Position numbers and translations under genes: made by a program. Below the pieces are notes generated by a model that did no database searches, was not told the DNA's origin, and was given only the letters and a program-made list of their open reading frames with translations. This document shows positions 1 through 11,800 of a DNA stretch of 64,000 bases, one piece after another. Source of the stretch: Bolinopsis microptera. Taxonomy: Eukaryota > Ctenophora > Tentaculata > Lobata > Bolinopsidae. The first letter of the stretch is position 1. Each line of letters opens with the position of its first letter. The stretch is taken from contig NC_087078.1 of the NCBI RefSeq assembly GCF_026151205.1, forward strand, positions 12,507,118-12,571,117, read 5' to 3'.

Positions 1-1302
1 GCTGTACATTACACAAAACAACATTTTCAACTCTTGGATCGGTAGTAGATTTTCAATCATCTAATTTCTAAATGTTTCATACCTTAATCTTTCGTAAACA
101 CAAGGATACAAAAATGTTAAATGATAATTACTTTTATTCAATTCATAATAGCCGTAACCCCGAATTTCACTAGTTAATTAGAATTCCAATTATTTACAAG
201 TAGAAAGGAATAATTTAGAAATCTTACGCTAATGAATCGAATTTGTAGAGTTCAATTTGATTTTTTGATCCTGTTACATTTTGCACTCGCCAACATTTGA
301 ATGTAAGTCTGGTCTCTTATAGTAAGCTATACATTTTTCGTTCACAGAGAGAATCGCATGGATTGCTCTTGTTACGGAAATATTTATTGTAAGGTCCAGT
401 GGCGTAACGTTGCCTGTTGCCCCCCCCCCCCCCCAACTCTTGTAGTACAACTACCTTTTACTACAAGCCAAATAAATAAGGTATTTATTGTTTTACTAAA
501 TCCTAATAGAGTAATTTAAAAATAATTCATGGATAAAATGAGTTAATGATAATATTTATTTAAACGGGTTTTTAGGTCCTCCTTTTTTTGTCACTATATG
601 GTGCTGTCACTATATCTAGTGCGTTTTGCACACTATATAGTGACAAAGATCAGCTGTCATTATAAAGTGCTTGTCACTGTATTGGTCAGACACGGCATCT
701 GCCGCTTGACCCAATTTTGTTTAATTCCTGTTTAATTCCTAGATAATAGTGTTGTCACTATATTATAGTGTTGTCACTATATAGTGCGATTACCAACATG
801 ACATAATCGGGGGAGGCTGAGCAGCAGCAGAAGATCACCTGATCACCTGATCACATGATCACCTGATCACCTGACCTTGTTGTCTTCTGCTGATACTCAA
901 AATTTTCAAATTTTCGTAATGCATCGACTACAGAGCTATATCGATTATTTGTTCAGAATCCAAATTACCTATCAACTATCAAGTGAGAGTTGTTGTCTTC
1001 AATTTTAATAGATAGTACGATAGTTTTACTGATTTATGGAACCATCTGCGCAAACATTTATGGCAGTTTTCTATAAAAGTGGTTTATCATTATACTAATT
1101 TTACCGAAATTTAGGGACCCCACGGACATATGGCCCCAAGTTAATCCTCCATCGGCAAGAAATGTTTTTTTTCCGTATTTGTACGTTTGCCTAGAGCACT
1201 CCGTATTTAATAGCATCGGCTGCAGCTGCTACTAGCACCTTCGTCCTTCGTCCTTCGCATCATTTTTATCGTCACGTCGAGGGACACGAACATGAGCTGA
1301 TA
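1..1302. other. AT-rich intergenic DNA with short repeats
   Basis: No coding exon was recognised here. Visible structures are a run of about 15 C at 420-434, a cluster of short near-palindromes built from TGTCACTATATAGTG-like words at about 583-790, and a small tandem repeat of GATCACCT at about 836-877. The cluster may be a decayed inverted-repeat transposon, but I could not define its ends. The duplicated GPCR block begins near 1303. Confidence 0.5.
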
Positions 1303-1423
1303 TTTTCATATCCACGGAATATCAATTATTTGTTTTTAGTGCTCGTTACTCTTTCTCAAGCTGTTGTAGTAAATCTTGTCTAAAATTTCTTAATTTAAAC
1401 AAATCATTATAAGATAAGGAGCA

Positions 1424-2476
1424 ATGTTGGAGTTGACGCTGAGCACAGCACAAGTGGTTCCCCTAGCAACATTCTGCCTGCTGGTTGTAATAATGGGTCT
1501 GATTGGAAACGGCCTCGTCGTCTACTCATCTATCCGGTATAACGCCATAAAACTAGACCGGATCTCCATTGTACTGGTAAGGAACCTGGCAGTGGCGGAT
1601 ATGCTATACACTATAGTGGTGGTGATACCTATCACTGTCACCTACTTCGCTGGGAGGTACATTATGGGTGACATCTATTGCTTCATCAGCGCTCATCTGG
1701 CGTTCATACCTGCTGGTGTGAACTTCCACACTGTCCTGACAATTACAGCTTATAGACTCAGAGTGATTGCCTTCCCACTGCATCCAGTTTCAAAGAGGTC
1801 CATTCATCTAGCTATTTTAATGATCTGGATTTTCGCGATGGATGGACCAGCGGTAACTTTAGGCTACAAGTCCAATTTTGTGTTTGAACCTGCAGTTACT
1901 AGATGCCTCACTACAATTCATACAAATCAGGATGCTGCCCCATTATGGGGGACTGTGATCATCCTACAGATTATAGTACCTATTATCCTCATCACAGTTT
2001 TTAACTTGATTTTACTCTTGGTGGCTTATCGACAAAAGAAGAGACACAGCCCAAACAGTTCTGTTAACTTGAAGGGTTTGGTCACCACTTTACTCTTATC
2101 TGGTCTCTTCATCTGTAGTGTTGCCCCGTGTGCGGTGGTTATTTTACTCAAAGGCCAAGGAATTAAAGTGTCCCCTGCTATGGACCTCATAGCAATTCAC
2201 TTTATACTTCTTAATGTCTGTGGCAACCCAATATTGTACACAATAACGAACAGAAGATTTGGAAAGTACGTTCAGGATCTTGCAAGGAAGATTGTATTTT
2301 GTGGCAGTAGAATGGGAAGAGGTAAATCTACTTCTAATCCTGTTCGACCACCAGTACCAGGACTACACCAGCTGGTGCCAGTATCCTCAGGTAATCTTCC
2401 AGCTATAGAGATGTCTAGTGTGGTGGAGGGGATAACTTTCAGGAACCCAACAGCCAATCAGGACACAGCTTTATAG
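1424..2476 (+). CDS. Class A (rhodopsin-family) GPCR, tandem copy 1
   Basis: An intronless 350-residue seven-transmembrane receptor of the plasma membrane; ligand unknown. Seen in the sequence: TM1 with G-N-G-L (about 28-31), TM2 with LAVAD (55-59), a TM3-start cysteine (C86) that would pair with C161 in the second extracellular loop, TM7 with an intact NPxxY motif (N268-Y272), and a basic third loop (YRQKKRH). The DRY position reads Y-R-L, so the arginine is kept but the acidic residue is lost. The start follows 'aaggagcaATG', and no longer in-frame start is needed. A second copy at 4167-5219 differs at 30 of 350 residues by my count. The whole block, including about 120 bp upstream and 70 bp downstream, is duplicated. 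Orphan metazoan class A receptor is as far as I can go; a melatonin- or amine-receptor subfamily assignment would need a tree. Confidence 0.9.
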   Translation: MLELTLSTAQVVPLATFCLLVVIMGLIGNGLVVYSSIRYNAIKLDRISIVLVRNLAVADMLYTIVVVIPITVTYFAGRYIMGDIYCFISAHLAFIPAGVNFHTVLTITAYRLRVIAFPLHPVSKRSIHLAILMIWIFAMDGPAVTLGYKSNFVFEPAVTRCLTTIHTNQDAAPLWGTVIILQIIVPIILITVFNLILLLVAYRQKKRHSPNSSVNLKGLVTTLLLSGLFICSVAPCAVVILLKGQGIKVSPAMDLIAIHFILLNVCGNPILYTITNRRFGKYVQDLARKIVFCGSRMGRGKSTSNPVRPPVPGLHQLVPVSSGNLPAIEMSSVVEGITFRNPTANQDTAL

Positions 2477-2548
2477 TGAACACGTGACTTTGAATTGTAA
2501 TATTGAGCATATCATTTTAATAATATAATGCGTTTGATTGTTCCATAT

Positions 2549-3278
2549 TTGTACAGATATGTTGTTCAGATATGGCCAGAATTAACTTTTAGCCCAAATA
2601 TCAGTCAGTAGTTGAGTCCAACCGATTGTGTTTGACCATTTTGTTAAATTCTGACAACTTAAAAGCTCAAAAATCTATCATGCCCCACACAAACCGTTTT
2701 TAACGTCCTACGTACACTAAAAACCCGATTCACCGTCCAGTTTGCGGGAAAAGCAAATAGTAAATAGGGGTTTTACTGTACATGGTTTCGAGAAAAAAGA
2801 AATCTTCAGGAACCTATTCAGAACGTGACGTCATGGTCGATATTGCGAAATCCTTATTAGAGGTCATTCTATTTCTACTGCGTGGAGTTGACTATTAAGT
2901 TTCTATAAAGGAGGTGGTTGGCAGAACCACTGCACCTGTATTTAATTGCTATTGTTAGAATAGTATTCTACCCATTCACAAAATTTATAATGTCATTTTA
3001 TTTAAATATCACTATGATTTTAGCTAATGATAATTATCTACAAGCACTTGCCTGAGGACCCCAGGCTATAATGTTCATAAACATATAATAAAGATTCCGC
3101 CGAATAAAGATTCAGCGGAATGACAGACTAAGCGCGACCCAGTATTTATAAGCACCTGCTTAAATTGCCTTTTAATTCTATCATTAAATAGATTCAATGA
3201 TTTCTCTCCTAACAGCAGAATAGGCATTAGTGCCATAATATATTTGATTTTGTTGCCATCACAAATATACATATTATA
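2549..3278. other. Intergenic DNA between GPCR copies
   Basis: No coding exon was recognised. Positions 2549-2610 still match the sequence at 5709-5765 downstream of GPCR copy 2. A perfect TGACGTCA (CRE-like) word lies at about 2826-2833; chance occurrence cannot be excluded. The last part contains the short interspersed module annotated at 3051-3143. Confidence 0.5.
3051..3143 (-). repeat. Short interspersed module, copy 1
   Basis: About 93 bp that recur, inverted relative to this copy, at 16046-16124 and 21143-21228. Shared landmarks are CTGTCATTCCGC, ATGAACAT and CCTGGGGTCCTCAGG in module orientation. This copy has an extra internal hairpin made from CCGCCGAATC / GATTCGGCGG-like words. 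Short AAGTGCTT-type repeats flank it, suggesting a target duplication. Copy 3 shows the duplication more clearly (13 bp). The family is unidentified; it could be a small SINE tail or a MITE. Confidence 0.6.
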
Positions 3279-4016
3279 CAGGGGGGGGGGGGGGGGGCAA
3301 AAGTTAGTACCCATACGTTGGCCTCAATAGCTCAGTCACTGAGTGCCCAATCGAAATAATTCTTTCTAGTATGACTTACTACCACCACTGGTTCGAGGAA
3401 TTTGTCAAATCGAAAAATATTTGTGTTCAATTTTTTCAAATGAAGGTTAATTTTCGCATTTATTTGATTGGATAGTCGGATCGAGCAAAATTTTATTGAA
3501 TGGTGTTTGGCCATTTAATTTACGTTTGTCCTGAAAAAATGAGAGTTCTAGCTTCTCAGATGACCGAGATATGAAGCATAACGAGTTTGTTCATTACGTG
3601 TGATCAGGTGATTGGGTTGAGGCTAGATCCGCATTATGGGAATCGTGCAGAGAGCCCAATTACGGTGTCGTAATTGGGCAATCATTGAGTACCCAATCAA
3701 TTTTACTAACGAGATAAACAAATTGCTTGATAACTTCGTCATTTTAAATCCGTTTCGCACCATCTTTTCAGATTATATTCTGGATTAAATGACCTATTGC
3801 AATATGTTACAACGGAGTCTCTCACATGTTCACAAACACCAGTATAAGCAATTCAATGTTGATTGGGTGTGGCCCCCAAAAATCGAATTTTCAAATTTTG
3901 GTGACGGAATCCTCGAACAAGTAGGTACAGTATGCCATCTGCAGAGCAACAACTCTCAAATATAAAGCATGGCGGTGGTTACTGACTTTGGCCCCCCCCC
4001 CCCCCCCCCCCCCCTG
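3279..4016 (+). mobile_element. TA-flanked MITE, copy A
   Basis: A 738-bp noncoding DNA transposon between TA dinucleotides (3277-3278 and 4017-4018). Its ends are inverted: the left has CAG..GTACCCATACGTTGGCC, and the right retains ACTGACTTTGGCC before CCTG. The intact ends of the sister copy at 8401-9167 (CAGGGTGGGCC) show that here the terminal GGGTGGG has turned into a G run of about 17 on the left and a C run of about 23 on the right. TA duplication and CAG..CTG ends suggest the Tc1/mariner superfamily; no transposase is present. The duplicated GPCR block starts about 20 bp beyond its right end. Confidence 0.85.
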
Positions 4017-4166
4017 TACTAATACAGTAACAAGTAGTATATTTCATATCGACGGAATATCAATTATTTGTTTTTAGTGCTCGTTACTCTTTCTCAAGCT
4101 GTTGTAGTGAATCTTGTCTAAAATTTTGGTTCTTAATTTGAACAAATCATTATAAGATAAGGAGCA

Positions 4167-5219
4167 ATGTTGGAGTTGACGCTGAGCACAGCACAAGTGG
4201 TTCCCCTAGCAACATTCTGCCTGCTGGTTGTAATAATGGGTCTGATTGGAAACGGCCTCGTCGTCTACTCATCTATCCGGTATAACGCCATAAAACTAGA
4301 CCGGATCTCCATTGTACTGGTAAGGAACCTGGCAGTGGCGGATATGCTATACACTATAGTGGCGGTGATACCTATCACTGTCACCTACTTCGCTGGAAGG
4401 TACATTATGGGTGACATCTATTGCTTCATCAGCGCTCATCTGCCGTTCATACCCGCTGTTGTAAACTTCGACACTGTCCTGACAATTACAGCCTACAGAC
4501 TTAGAATGATTGCCTCCCCATTCCATGTAGTTTCAAAGAGGTCCATTCATCTAGTTATTTTAATGATCTGGATTTTCGCGATGGCTGGACCAGCGATATC
4601 TTTAGGCTACAAGTCCAATTTTTTGTTTGCACCTGCAAGTGCTAGATGCATCACTACAATTTATACAAATCAGGATGCTGCCCCTTTATGGGGGACTGCG
4701 CTCATCCTACAGATTATAGTACCTATTATCCTCATCACAGTTTTCAACTTGATTTTACTCTTGGTGGCTTATCGACAAAAGAAGAGACACAGCCCAAACA
4801 GTTCCGTTAACTTGAAGGGTTTGGTCACCACTTTACTCTTATCTGGTCTCTTCATCTGTAGTGTTGCCCCGTTTGCGGTGTTTACTTTACTCAAAGGCCA
4901 AGGAATTAAAGTGTCCCCTGCTATGGACCTCATGGCATTTCACTTTTTATTTCTTAATGTCTGTGGCAACCCAATATTGTACACAATAACGAACAGAAGA
5001 TTTGGAAAGTACGTTCAGGATCTTGCAAGGAAGATTGTATTTTGTGGCAGTAGAATGGGAAGAGGTATATCTACTTCTAATCCTGTTCGACCACCAGTAC
5101 CAGGACTACACCAGCTGGTGCCAGTATCCTCAGGTAATCTTCCAGCTATAGAGATGACTAGTGTGGTGGAGGGGATAACTTTCAGGAACCCAGCAGCCAA
5201 TCAGGACACAGCTTTATAG
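4167..5219 (+). CDS. Class A (rhodopsin-family) GPCR, tandem copy 2
   Basis: An intronless 350-residue receptor, the paralogue of the gene at 1424-2476. The same family landmarks are present: TM1 G-N-G, TM2 LAVAD, C86/C161, Y-R-L in place of DRY, NPxxY at 268-272 and the same basic third loop and C-terminal tail. The first 65 residues match copy 1 exactly. Nearly all of the 30 substitutions fall in residues 66-262, that is TM2-TM7 and the second extracellular loop, including A93P, G98V, H102D, D140A, E155A, C236F and V239F. This hints that ligand specificity has diverged, which is inference. The 3' end converges on the ATAT1 gene lying downstream on the other strand. Homology to the copy-1 3' flank breaks at about 5291 and resumes at about 5709. 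Confidence 0.9.
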   Translation: MLELTLSTAQVVPLATFCLLVVIMGLIGNGLVVYSSIRYNAIKLDRISIVLVRNLAVADMLYTIVAVIPITVTYFAGRYIMGDIYCFISAHLPFIPAVVNFDTVLTITAYRLRMIASPFHVVSKRSIHLVILMIWIFAMAGPAISLGYKSNFLFAPASARCITTIYTNQDAAPLWGTALILQIIVPIILITVFNLILLLVAYRQKKRHSPNSSVNLKGLVTTLLLSGLFICSVAPFAVFTLLKGQGIKVSPAMDLMAFHFLFLNVCGNPILYTITNRRFGKYVQDLARKIVFCGSRMGRGISTSNPVRPPVPGLHQLVPVSSGNLPAIEMTSVVEGITFRNPAANQDTAL

Positions 5220-5391
5220 TGAACACGTGACTTTTAATTGTAATATTGAGCACATCATTTTAATAATATAATGTGTTTGATTGTTCCATCTTTAAGACTT
5301 TGCCTTCAAAGAGGCTATCTAAAAATACACCCATCTCTACAGAAAAACCAATATCGTCAGATATTTAATAGTAATACCTGCTAACCTATAA

Positions 5392-5516
5392 TTAGTAGAT
5401 TATAATATCTCCGCACACTGTCCGACAGATAGCGAGTCTAAACAAAAGAGATACCCCCTCTCCCCCCTCTCCCCCCACTCCCCCACCTGCTCCACCTAAA
5501 CCTACATTAGTCTTAA
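5392..5516 (-). CDS. Candidate last exon of ATAT1 (Gly-rich tail)
   Basis: A possible terminal exon for the ATAT1 gene upstream on the minus strand. An acceptor-like 'ttttgcag' precedes it. The two leading bases fit the phase left by the exon at 5870-5972, and the frame runs through a glycine-rich stretch (GLGGAGGGVGGEGG) to a TAA. C-terminal tails of ATAT1 proteins are disordered and poorly conserved, so homology cannot confirm this. The sequence lies in a 417-bp piece (5292-5708) that is absent from the GPCR copy-1 flank. If that piece is a late insertion, this exon call would be wrong. Confidence 0.25.
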
Positions 5517-5869
5517 CTGCAAAATATACTGTTCGTATTATTGTACACCTCTGTCCGATATGCGTTAACAAATAACTGTGTAAAAAAGCTGCAATTATGC
5601 CATTTAAGGAATATGTTCTATATTTGCAGGTAAAAGAATTAAGCAATTTCTATTTATGAGTTCTAACGGATTAGAGACAGGATCATATCACATGATAGAA
5701 TGTTAACATGTTGTACAGATAGGGCCAGAATTAACTTTCAGCTCAAATCTCAGCCAGTAGTAATTGATTACACAGCTACAATACTTCTAGAGATGTGGAT
5801 GAAACACACATCAAGTTAATCACGGCCTACCCACCCGCCCACCCTATATCTTATTGCAGAAGTTTTTAC

Positions 5870-8800
5870 CTTTCAGTTTTATTGGTCCTCTCTTCAGATG
5901 ATCTGGCCACTGTTTGGAGGTTGTTGGCACGTAGGAGGAGAAGAAATCACGGAACACAACAAAGTTGTTGGGCTGAAATTTGTTAGATGTGAGATTTTAG
6001 TAAGGATGATCGCACAATTGCACAGTGTTTTCGAAAGCTAAGTTGATAAGTGTTGCATAACATTATTACCACGGCTGACGGAGTCGACAAGCAAAACATT
6101 GATGTCTTCACCAGCAATTATATATATATAGCTCTTTGCAAAAACACTGCTTGTTTTTAAGTTATTCAATAAAATGGAAGACTATGATTTGTCTTCAAGG
6201 TATCATGAAATTATTTTAAGCGATTGAAAATAAATTAAATAACTCTATAATACCAGGTTAATAGGTGCGGACAGGTTGAAAATAAATTAAATAACTCTAT
6301 AATACCTGGTTAATAGGTGCGGACAGGTTGAAAATAAATTAAATAACTCTATAATACCTGGTTAATAGGTGCGGACAGGTTGAAAATAAATTAAATAACT
6401 CTATGATACCTGGTTAATAGGTGCGGACAGGTTGAAAATAAATTAAATAACTCCATAATACCTGGTTAATAGGTGCGGACAGGTTGAAAATAAATTAAAT
6501 AACTCTATAATACCTGGTTAATAGGTGCGGACAGGTTGAAAATAAATTAAATAACTCTATAATACCTGGTTAATAGGTGCGGACAGGTTGAAAATAAATG
6601 AAATAACTCTATAATACCTGGTTAATAGGTGCGGACAGGTTGAAAATAAATTAAATAACTCTATAATACCTGGTTAATAGGTGCGGATATGTTGAATCTC
6701 TTCTTGTAGAAACCAAGCATCTTTTCTGATGGTCTGTCTATGGCAAGGGAGCCAGGAGAGGTGTTTTCGTTCTGAAAGAGAAGTTTAATTTTAGCTCGCG
6801 GTCTAGACGCAGGCGTTGTATAACTGTATACCTTACGAGACATATTTATATGGTACGAAATTTGGGGATTTTTGGAAAAAATCCCCATATTTTAAAAAAC
6901 TGATTTTGATTTCTCTGAAATAATTTAGCGTGAAAATGCGACAATTTAATTTGGGGTACGAAATTTGGGGATTTCTGAAAAAAATCCCCATATTTTCGTT
7001 CCCCCATAATTCCGATCCACAGAATTATGATCCACATAAATATGTCTTGTAAGGTAATTATATATGGCTGTGTTATGAATTTATTATTTTTCATTACGTG
7101 GTCTCCAAAAACGTCTGTAAAACAAACCTCCATCATGTTAGAAAACAGCTTGTAACCGTGCCCTTGTCGTTGTCGGGCCTCGTTAACGTAGAAATCCAGA
7201 ACACACAGCGGAGTTACTTCAACTTGGTTAGAGTCAGGGTTCTGAGGTGAGGAGTGAGTATTGTACTGTTCTCTATTGTTCATAACATATTGAGTGATAA
7301 ATGTACTTTTGTAATGATAAATAACTGATATGCACTATGCAGTAGCAGTAACATCTTTTTATACGGCAATGTGTTGCAACTTGTTGCATGTTTTCTATTA
7401 TATATCAAGTCTTGAGATTATTATAACAATAGTTACAATTTTGTTACGTAGAATTAGACTATTGAATTTGGATTCATTCTTTCACACACTTTGGTTTAAA
7501 ATGTATACATTTTCTATTTTCACTTTTCAACCCTAACGAAGTGTAATAGGATGGAGATATTGTTGTAATCACTTACGATAAAGAAGAGTTTCTTGGCTCC
7601 AACTTTTAAAAACCCAATAACCGTTCCATTTGGTCTGAAATGTTTCACTTGTTAATGGCAGTTGTAAAATGAACAGTTAATAATTAGGTAGTTCAAGCAG
7701 ATACCGCTGCCGGTAGGGCGCCGGTCACTACCAATAATTAACATGCGTGTAACATTGTTCCCTTCTTTTAGTTTATTTGGGAATAATAGCCACATTACAC
7801 AGATAAAGAATAATTGTCCCAAATGAGTAATTATCAAATTATGTAATGAGATAGGAATGTTTTAAGTTTTAACCTGGTCTAGTCAGTCCAATACACTGAC
7901 TACATAATATGTAAGCTGTAAGTAAGCTTGTGCCTCATTTTTTAATGAAAAGCACTAATATAAGTTTGTGCCGATTTGGAAAATTGAAGCACGATTAGTG
8001 CGTTTAATTGAACATTAAATTGAACATTAAAAACTCTCAATACCGTGAAACTCCCATATAAACCAAAAACTTGGCTACGGGCCAACCGCACTGCGATTAT
8101 TCCTCTCCCCGAAACATGCGATTTGGAACTGTCAAAACTATCTATACTTTGATTTTTGTACCGCACCGCTCCCGGTATTAAGAGTTTTAACTTTAACAAA
8201 ATCCATATGTTTCCTTCGATCATTTAGACATAAAATTTCACGGATTACTAACAAAATAATATTCAACATTATATCATACCAAACTTGATTCTACACAATG
8301 ATTCAAAGTGTGTAGTAATAATTCAATGTTAGAATGAGACGATGTCATGCATCGTTACTTTCAACTTTGTCGAGTCTACTTATTTTGTCTATTTAATATA
8401 CAGGGTGGGCCAAACGTCAGTACCCATACGTTGGCCTTTATAGCTCAGTCACTGAGTGCCCAATTTAAATACTTCATTCTGGTATGACTTAGTACCACCA
8501 CTGGTTCGAGGAATTTGTCAACTCGAAAAATATTCGCGTTCATTTTTTTCAAATGGAGGTTCATTTTCACATTTATTTGATAGTTTGGATAGTCTGATCA
8601 AGCTAAATGTTATTGAATTGTGTTTGGCCATTCGAATTACGTTTGTCCTGAAAAAATTAGAACTGTAGCTTCTCAGATGACCGAGATATGAAGCATAACG
8701 AGTTTATTCATTACGTGTGATCAGGTGATTGGTTTACCTAATCACGTGATAAGGTGACCCCGTTAACTACCCCGTTAAACATTATGGGAATTGTTAAGGG

Positions 8801-11800
8801 TGCCCAATTAAGGTGTCGTGTCACGGTGTCACATAATCACCCAGTCAATTTTGTTAACGAGATACAGAAAATGCTTGATAACTTCATCATTTCTAATCCG
8901 TTTTGCCTCATGTTTTCAGATCATATGCAACATTTGATAATCTACCGTCTCTGAAAAAATTAGGCGTTCAGCATGTTCAGAGAAAACAATATAGGTGTTT
9001 TAATGTTGAATGGGCGTGGTCTAAAATATTCGAATTTTCCAATTTTGACGACGGAATCCTCGAACCAGTAAGTACAGTATGCCATCTGCAAAGCAACAGC
9101 TCTCAAATATAAAACACGGCGGAGCTATTAGGGCCAACGTATGGGTACTGACTTTTGGCCCACCCTGTATTTATATTTATATATTTATATCTCGTTTGCT
9201 AAAAGATTGGCTGCTGGAAGTTTGACCGCTATTTGCCAAACTGCTTCTGCGATATCGTTCAAATGAAATGTTGTAGCTTTTGTTGGAATACTCGGAGGAC
9301 CTTCTTTGGGATACCATCGTATTGGATCGCTGTCTAAGCAGTATACCTGGGTCTGTCCAAATGTCAATCAGCCACTGTCGGTAGTTCGGCATTCGCAGGA
9401 AATACAAGCATGGGTTGAGAGCAGTGTTCAGTAGGCTTAAAAAGAAATGAGAGAGCAAATGAGCGTACCATCCAAGAAAAACATGATTTTTAAAATCATC
9501 CACCGTCGAAATTGACGTAAACTGAGCCAAAAGGTAATTCAGTTGAAGAAGAAAGACCGGTAGGTTGCATATGAGAAACACACACGAGAAGAGTGCTATG
9601 GTGATTGTAGCCCTCCTTCTTCCCTTTTCTCTTTTGGATACAGTCCGCCAGGGTCCTACCAATGATACCGTACAGACAATAGAGCTCACAACAACAATCA
9701 AACAGGGAACGATGAATTCAACTTGGAGAAGTACGGAGTAGACGGCTACCTTTGCCGATATCGAAGTCGGGTAGATCTCGCAGAATGACTCATTTGGTCG
9801 ATACTTTGTCTTGAGCCAACCTGCGGAAAAGTAGACGACGTCTATGATTAATACCAGCCCGGCATAACCTATAATTGTGAATAATACCGTGCTGGTTCTT
9901 ATGTTTCGGAAGGGACTGTACGTTACAATGGCTCTCGTTAATCCCACTGCCATAACCATGATCATAGACATTCTTCTGAAGTAACTATACACCAACGCCC
10001 AAGGTACACAAATTGCAGTCTGATCAAAAATCCTAGGAGATCTTGAATGGAGGAGCGAATCAATAACTGGAGTAGACAATAAAGCGTCGCCGAAGTCAAT
10101 AGCACTAATGATAGCGTACAAGTACAACGGAAGCGATATCTTGACTTTCCTCCTGAAGTACAGAAAAGCCAACAAATTACCCGCAATCGCAACAACCATG
10201 CAGGTTATCGCTAAAACGCCAATAACGACATCTACAGTTGGATTAAATGTATTTCCTCGGTCATCCAAAAGAGCCGTTGTAAAATCAATAATTGGTTTGA
10301 TGGTTTCGTTTGGAACCTCCAGTATTATCAATTGTCCGTCCTCGTCCGGAGGTGAAGTAGGACTCAGAATACTCAGATTCAATTTGGATAAATGTTCTGA
10401 AAACATCAAATTAACCAGTTTGTACCGAAAATAACAAGTTTTGACTCCTCAATGTGAAATAGTGTACAACATAAACGGTCGTCAAACAAAATGCTCCTTT
10501 ATCAATCTATTCGAGGTTCAAATCAATTTCAAGATTTTAAGGTGCTAATTGAGGAGCAGTAACCAGCAATTAATGACGAAAGAAAATCACCAGAGGGCAT
10601 GATGTTGTTGATGACTGTGGCATTATATGGACTCCTTCATAAAATATTCATTTGCTAAAACTTTATTGTTGTATATTGTTATCTAGAAGAGCTAGACATT
10701 ACCACTTCAATTTAAATGTTTGTCATAATTATTGTAAGATATGGAAATTGCTTGAATTATTTGAACAAATGGTTAACCCTTAGACCTACATATAATTTGG
10801 AGAGCTAGAGAGCAATTCTATTAGTTTCCAGCTCGCCTCCTAACATATTTATTGCAGAGAACACGAGTTACTGATAACTCCCTGGCAATGATACTGACAT
10901 TAGCAAAGGTTAATCCTTTCATCACCACAGTACCTACTAATGAAAACTGCACTCAAGCAAATGAGGTGGTTATCCAAGCTCAATATACGATCTTCTCTTT
11001 TTGACCAAGAACAAACGATAGCATATAAAATGAGCAAGATATGAAACAATTTGTAAAAATACGTCATGAAGCTGCCACACCCTACTCGAATGAACTTCAG
11101 GTCTGAAAATGTTTCTGGGACTCCGGATGTCATACCTTATACCTTTACCGTAATCTTGTATATAATAAATGCCGTTCTCAAACCGTTTGTGAGTTATCAT
11201 TACTGATCACTTGGGTGCCTTTTTTAGGACACCCTGCTATCTGTATATTGTATACATAATCAATTACCTAGTGCAGTTTAAGTCCTTGAGAATGTAACAT
11301 CTTTGTTCAGCCACGAGGAGTAACTCGACAGATGTAACTGCACCATTCAGTCCTTGAGCCTGCACAAAAATGTGTCAGATAATATTCTAAAATTAAGTTT
11401 GGAGATATCACAATTAGTGATCAAATTTCTAGCACAAATTCTTGTTTCCTCAGCTTGGTATATTGAATGAAGGTTTTAAGATCGAATTACCTGGGCTGAG
11501 TTTGTACCAAGTTTATTTATCACTTCTTTCAGCTCTTCTTTGTGTGAACTGGAAGATTATTAGGTACGATTACTAAACTAATTGCACTGATTCCCTGAAA
11601 GTTGCTGTAAATCATGGCTCAGGCAGATAATTAGAGTTAGAGAGAACACCTCGTAAAATGAGGACCTAATTAAAACCGAGTATTTTACTACTGTGAGGTG
11701 CTGATTCAAGTATTGACTTAAATTAACTACCTGAGGTAGTTTGACGACCGTTAGCGCAATAGTCACACGAAATATATTTTGGGCATAAATTTGAATTTAT

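Noticed and set aside
2826..2833. Perfect CRE-like TGACGTCA (also near 61621)
   Set aside because: A single 8-mer is expected by chance at this scale, and no linked promoter was found.
6846..7283. Continuous 145-codon minus-strand protein
   Set aside because: Only 7241-7128 is coding (ATAT1 exon 5); the rest reads through the donor GAG|gtttgt into intron with no homology.
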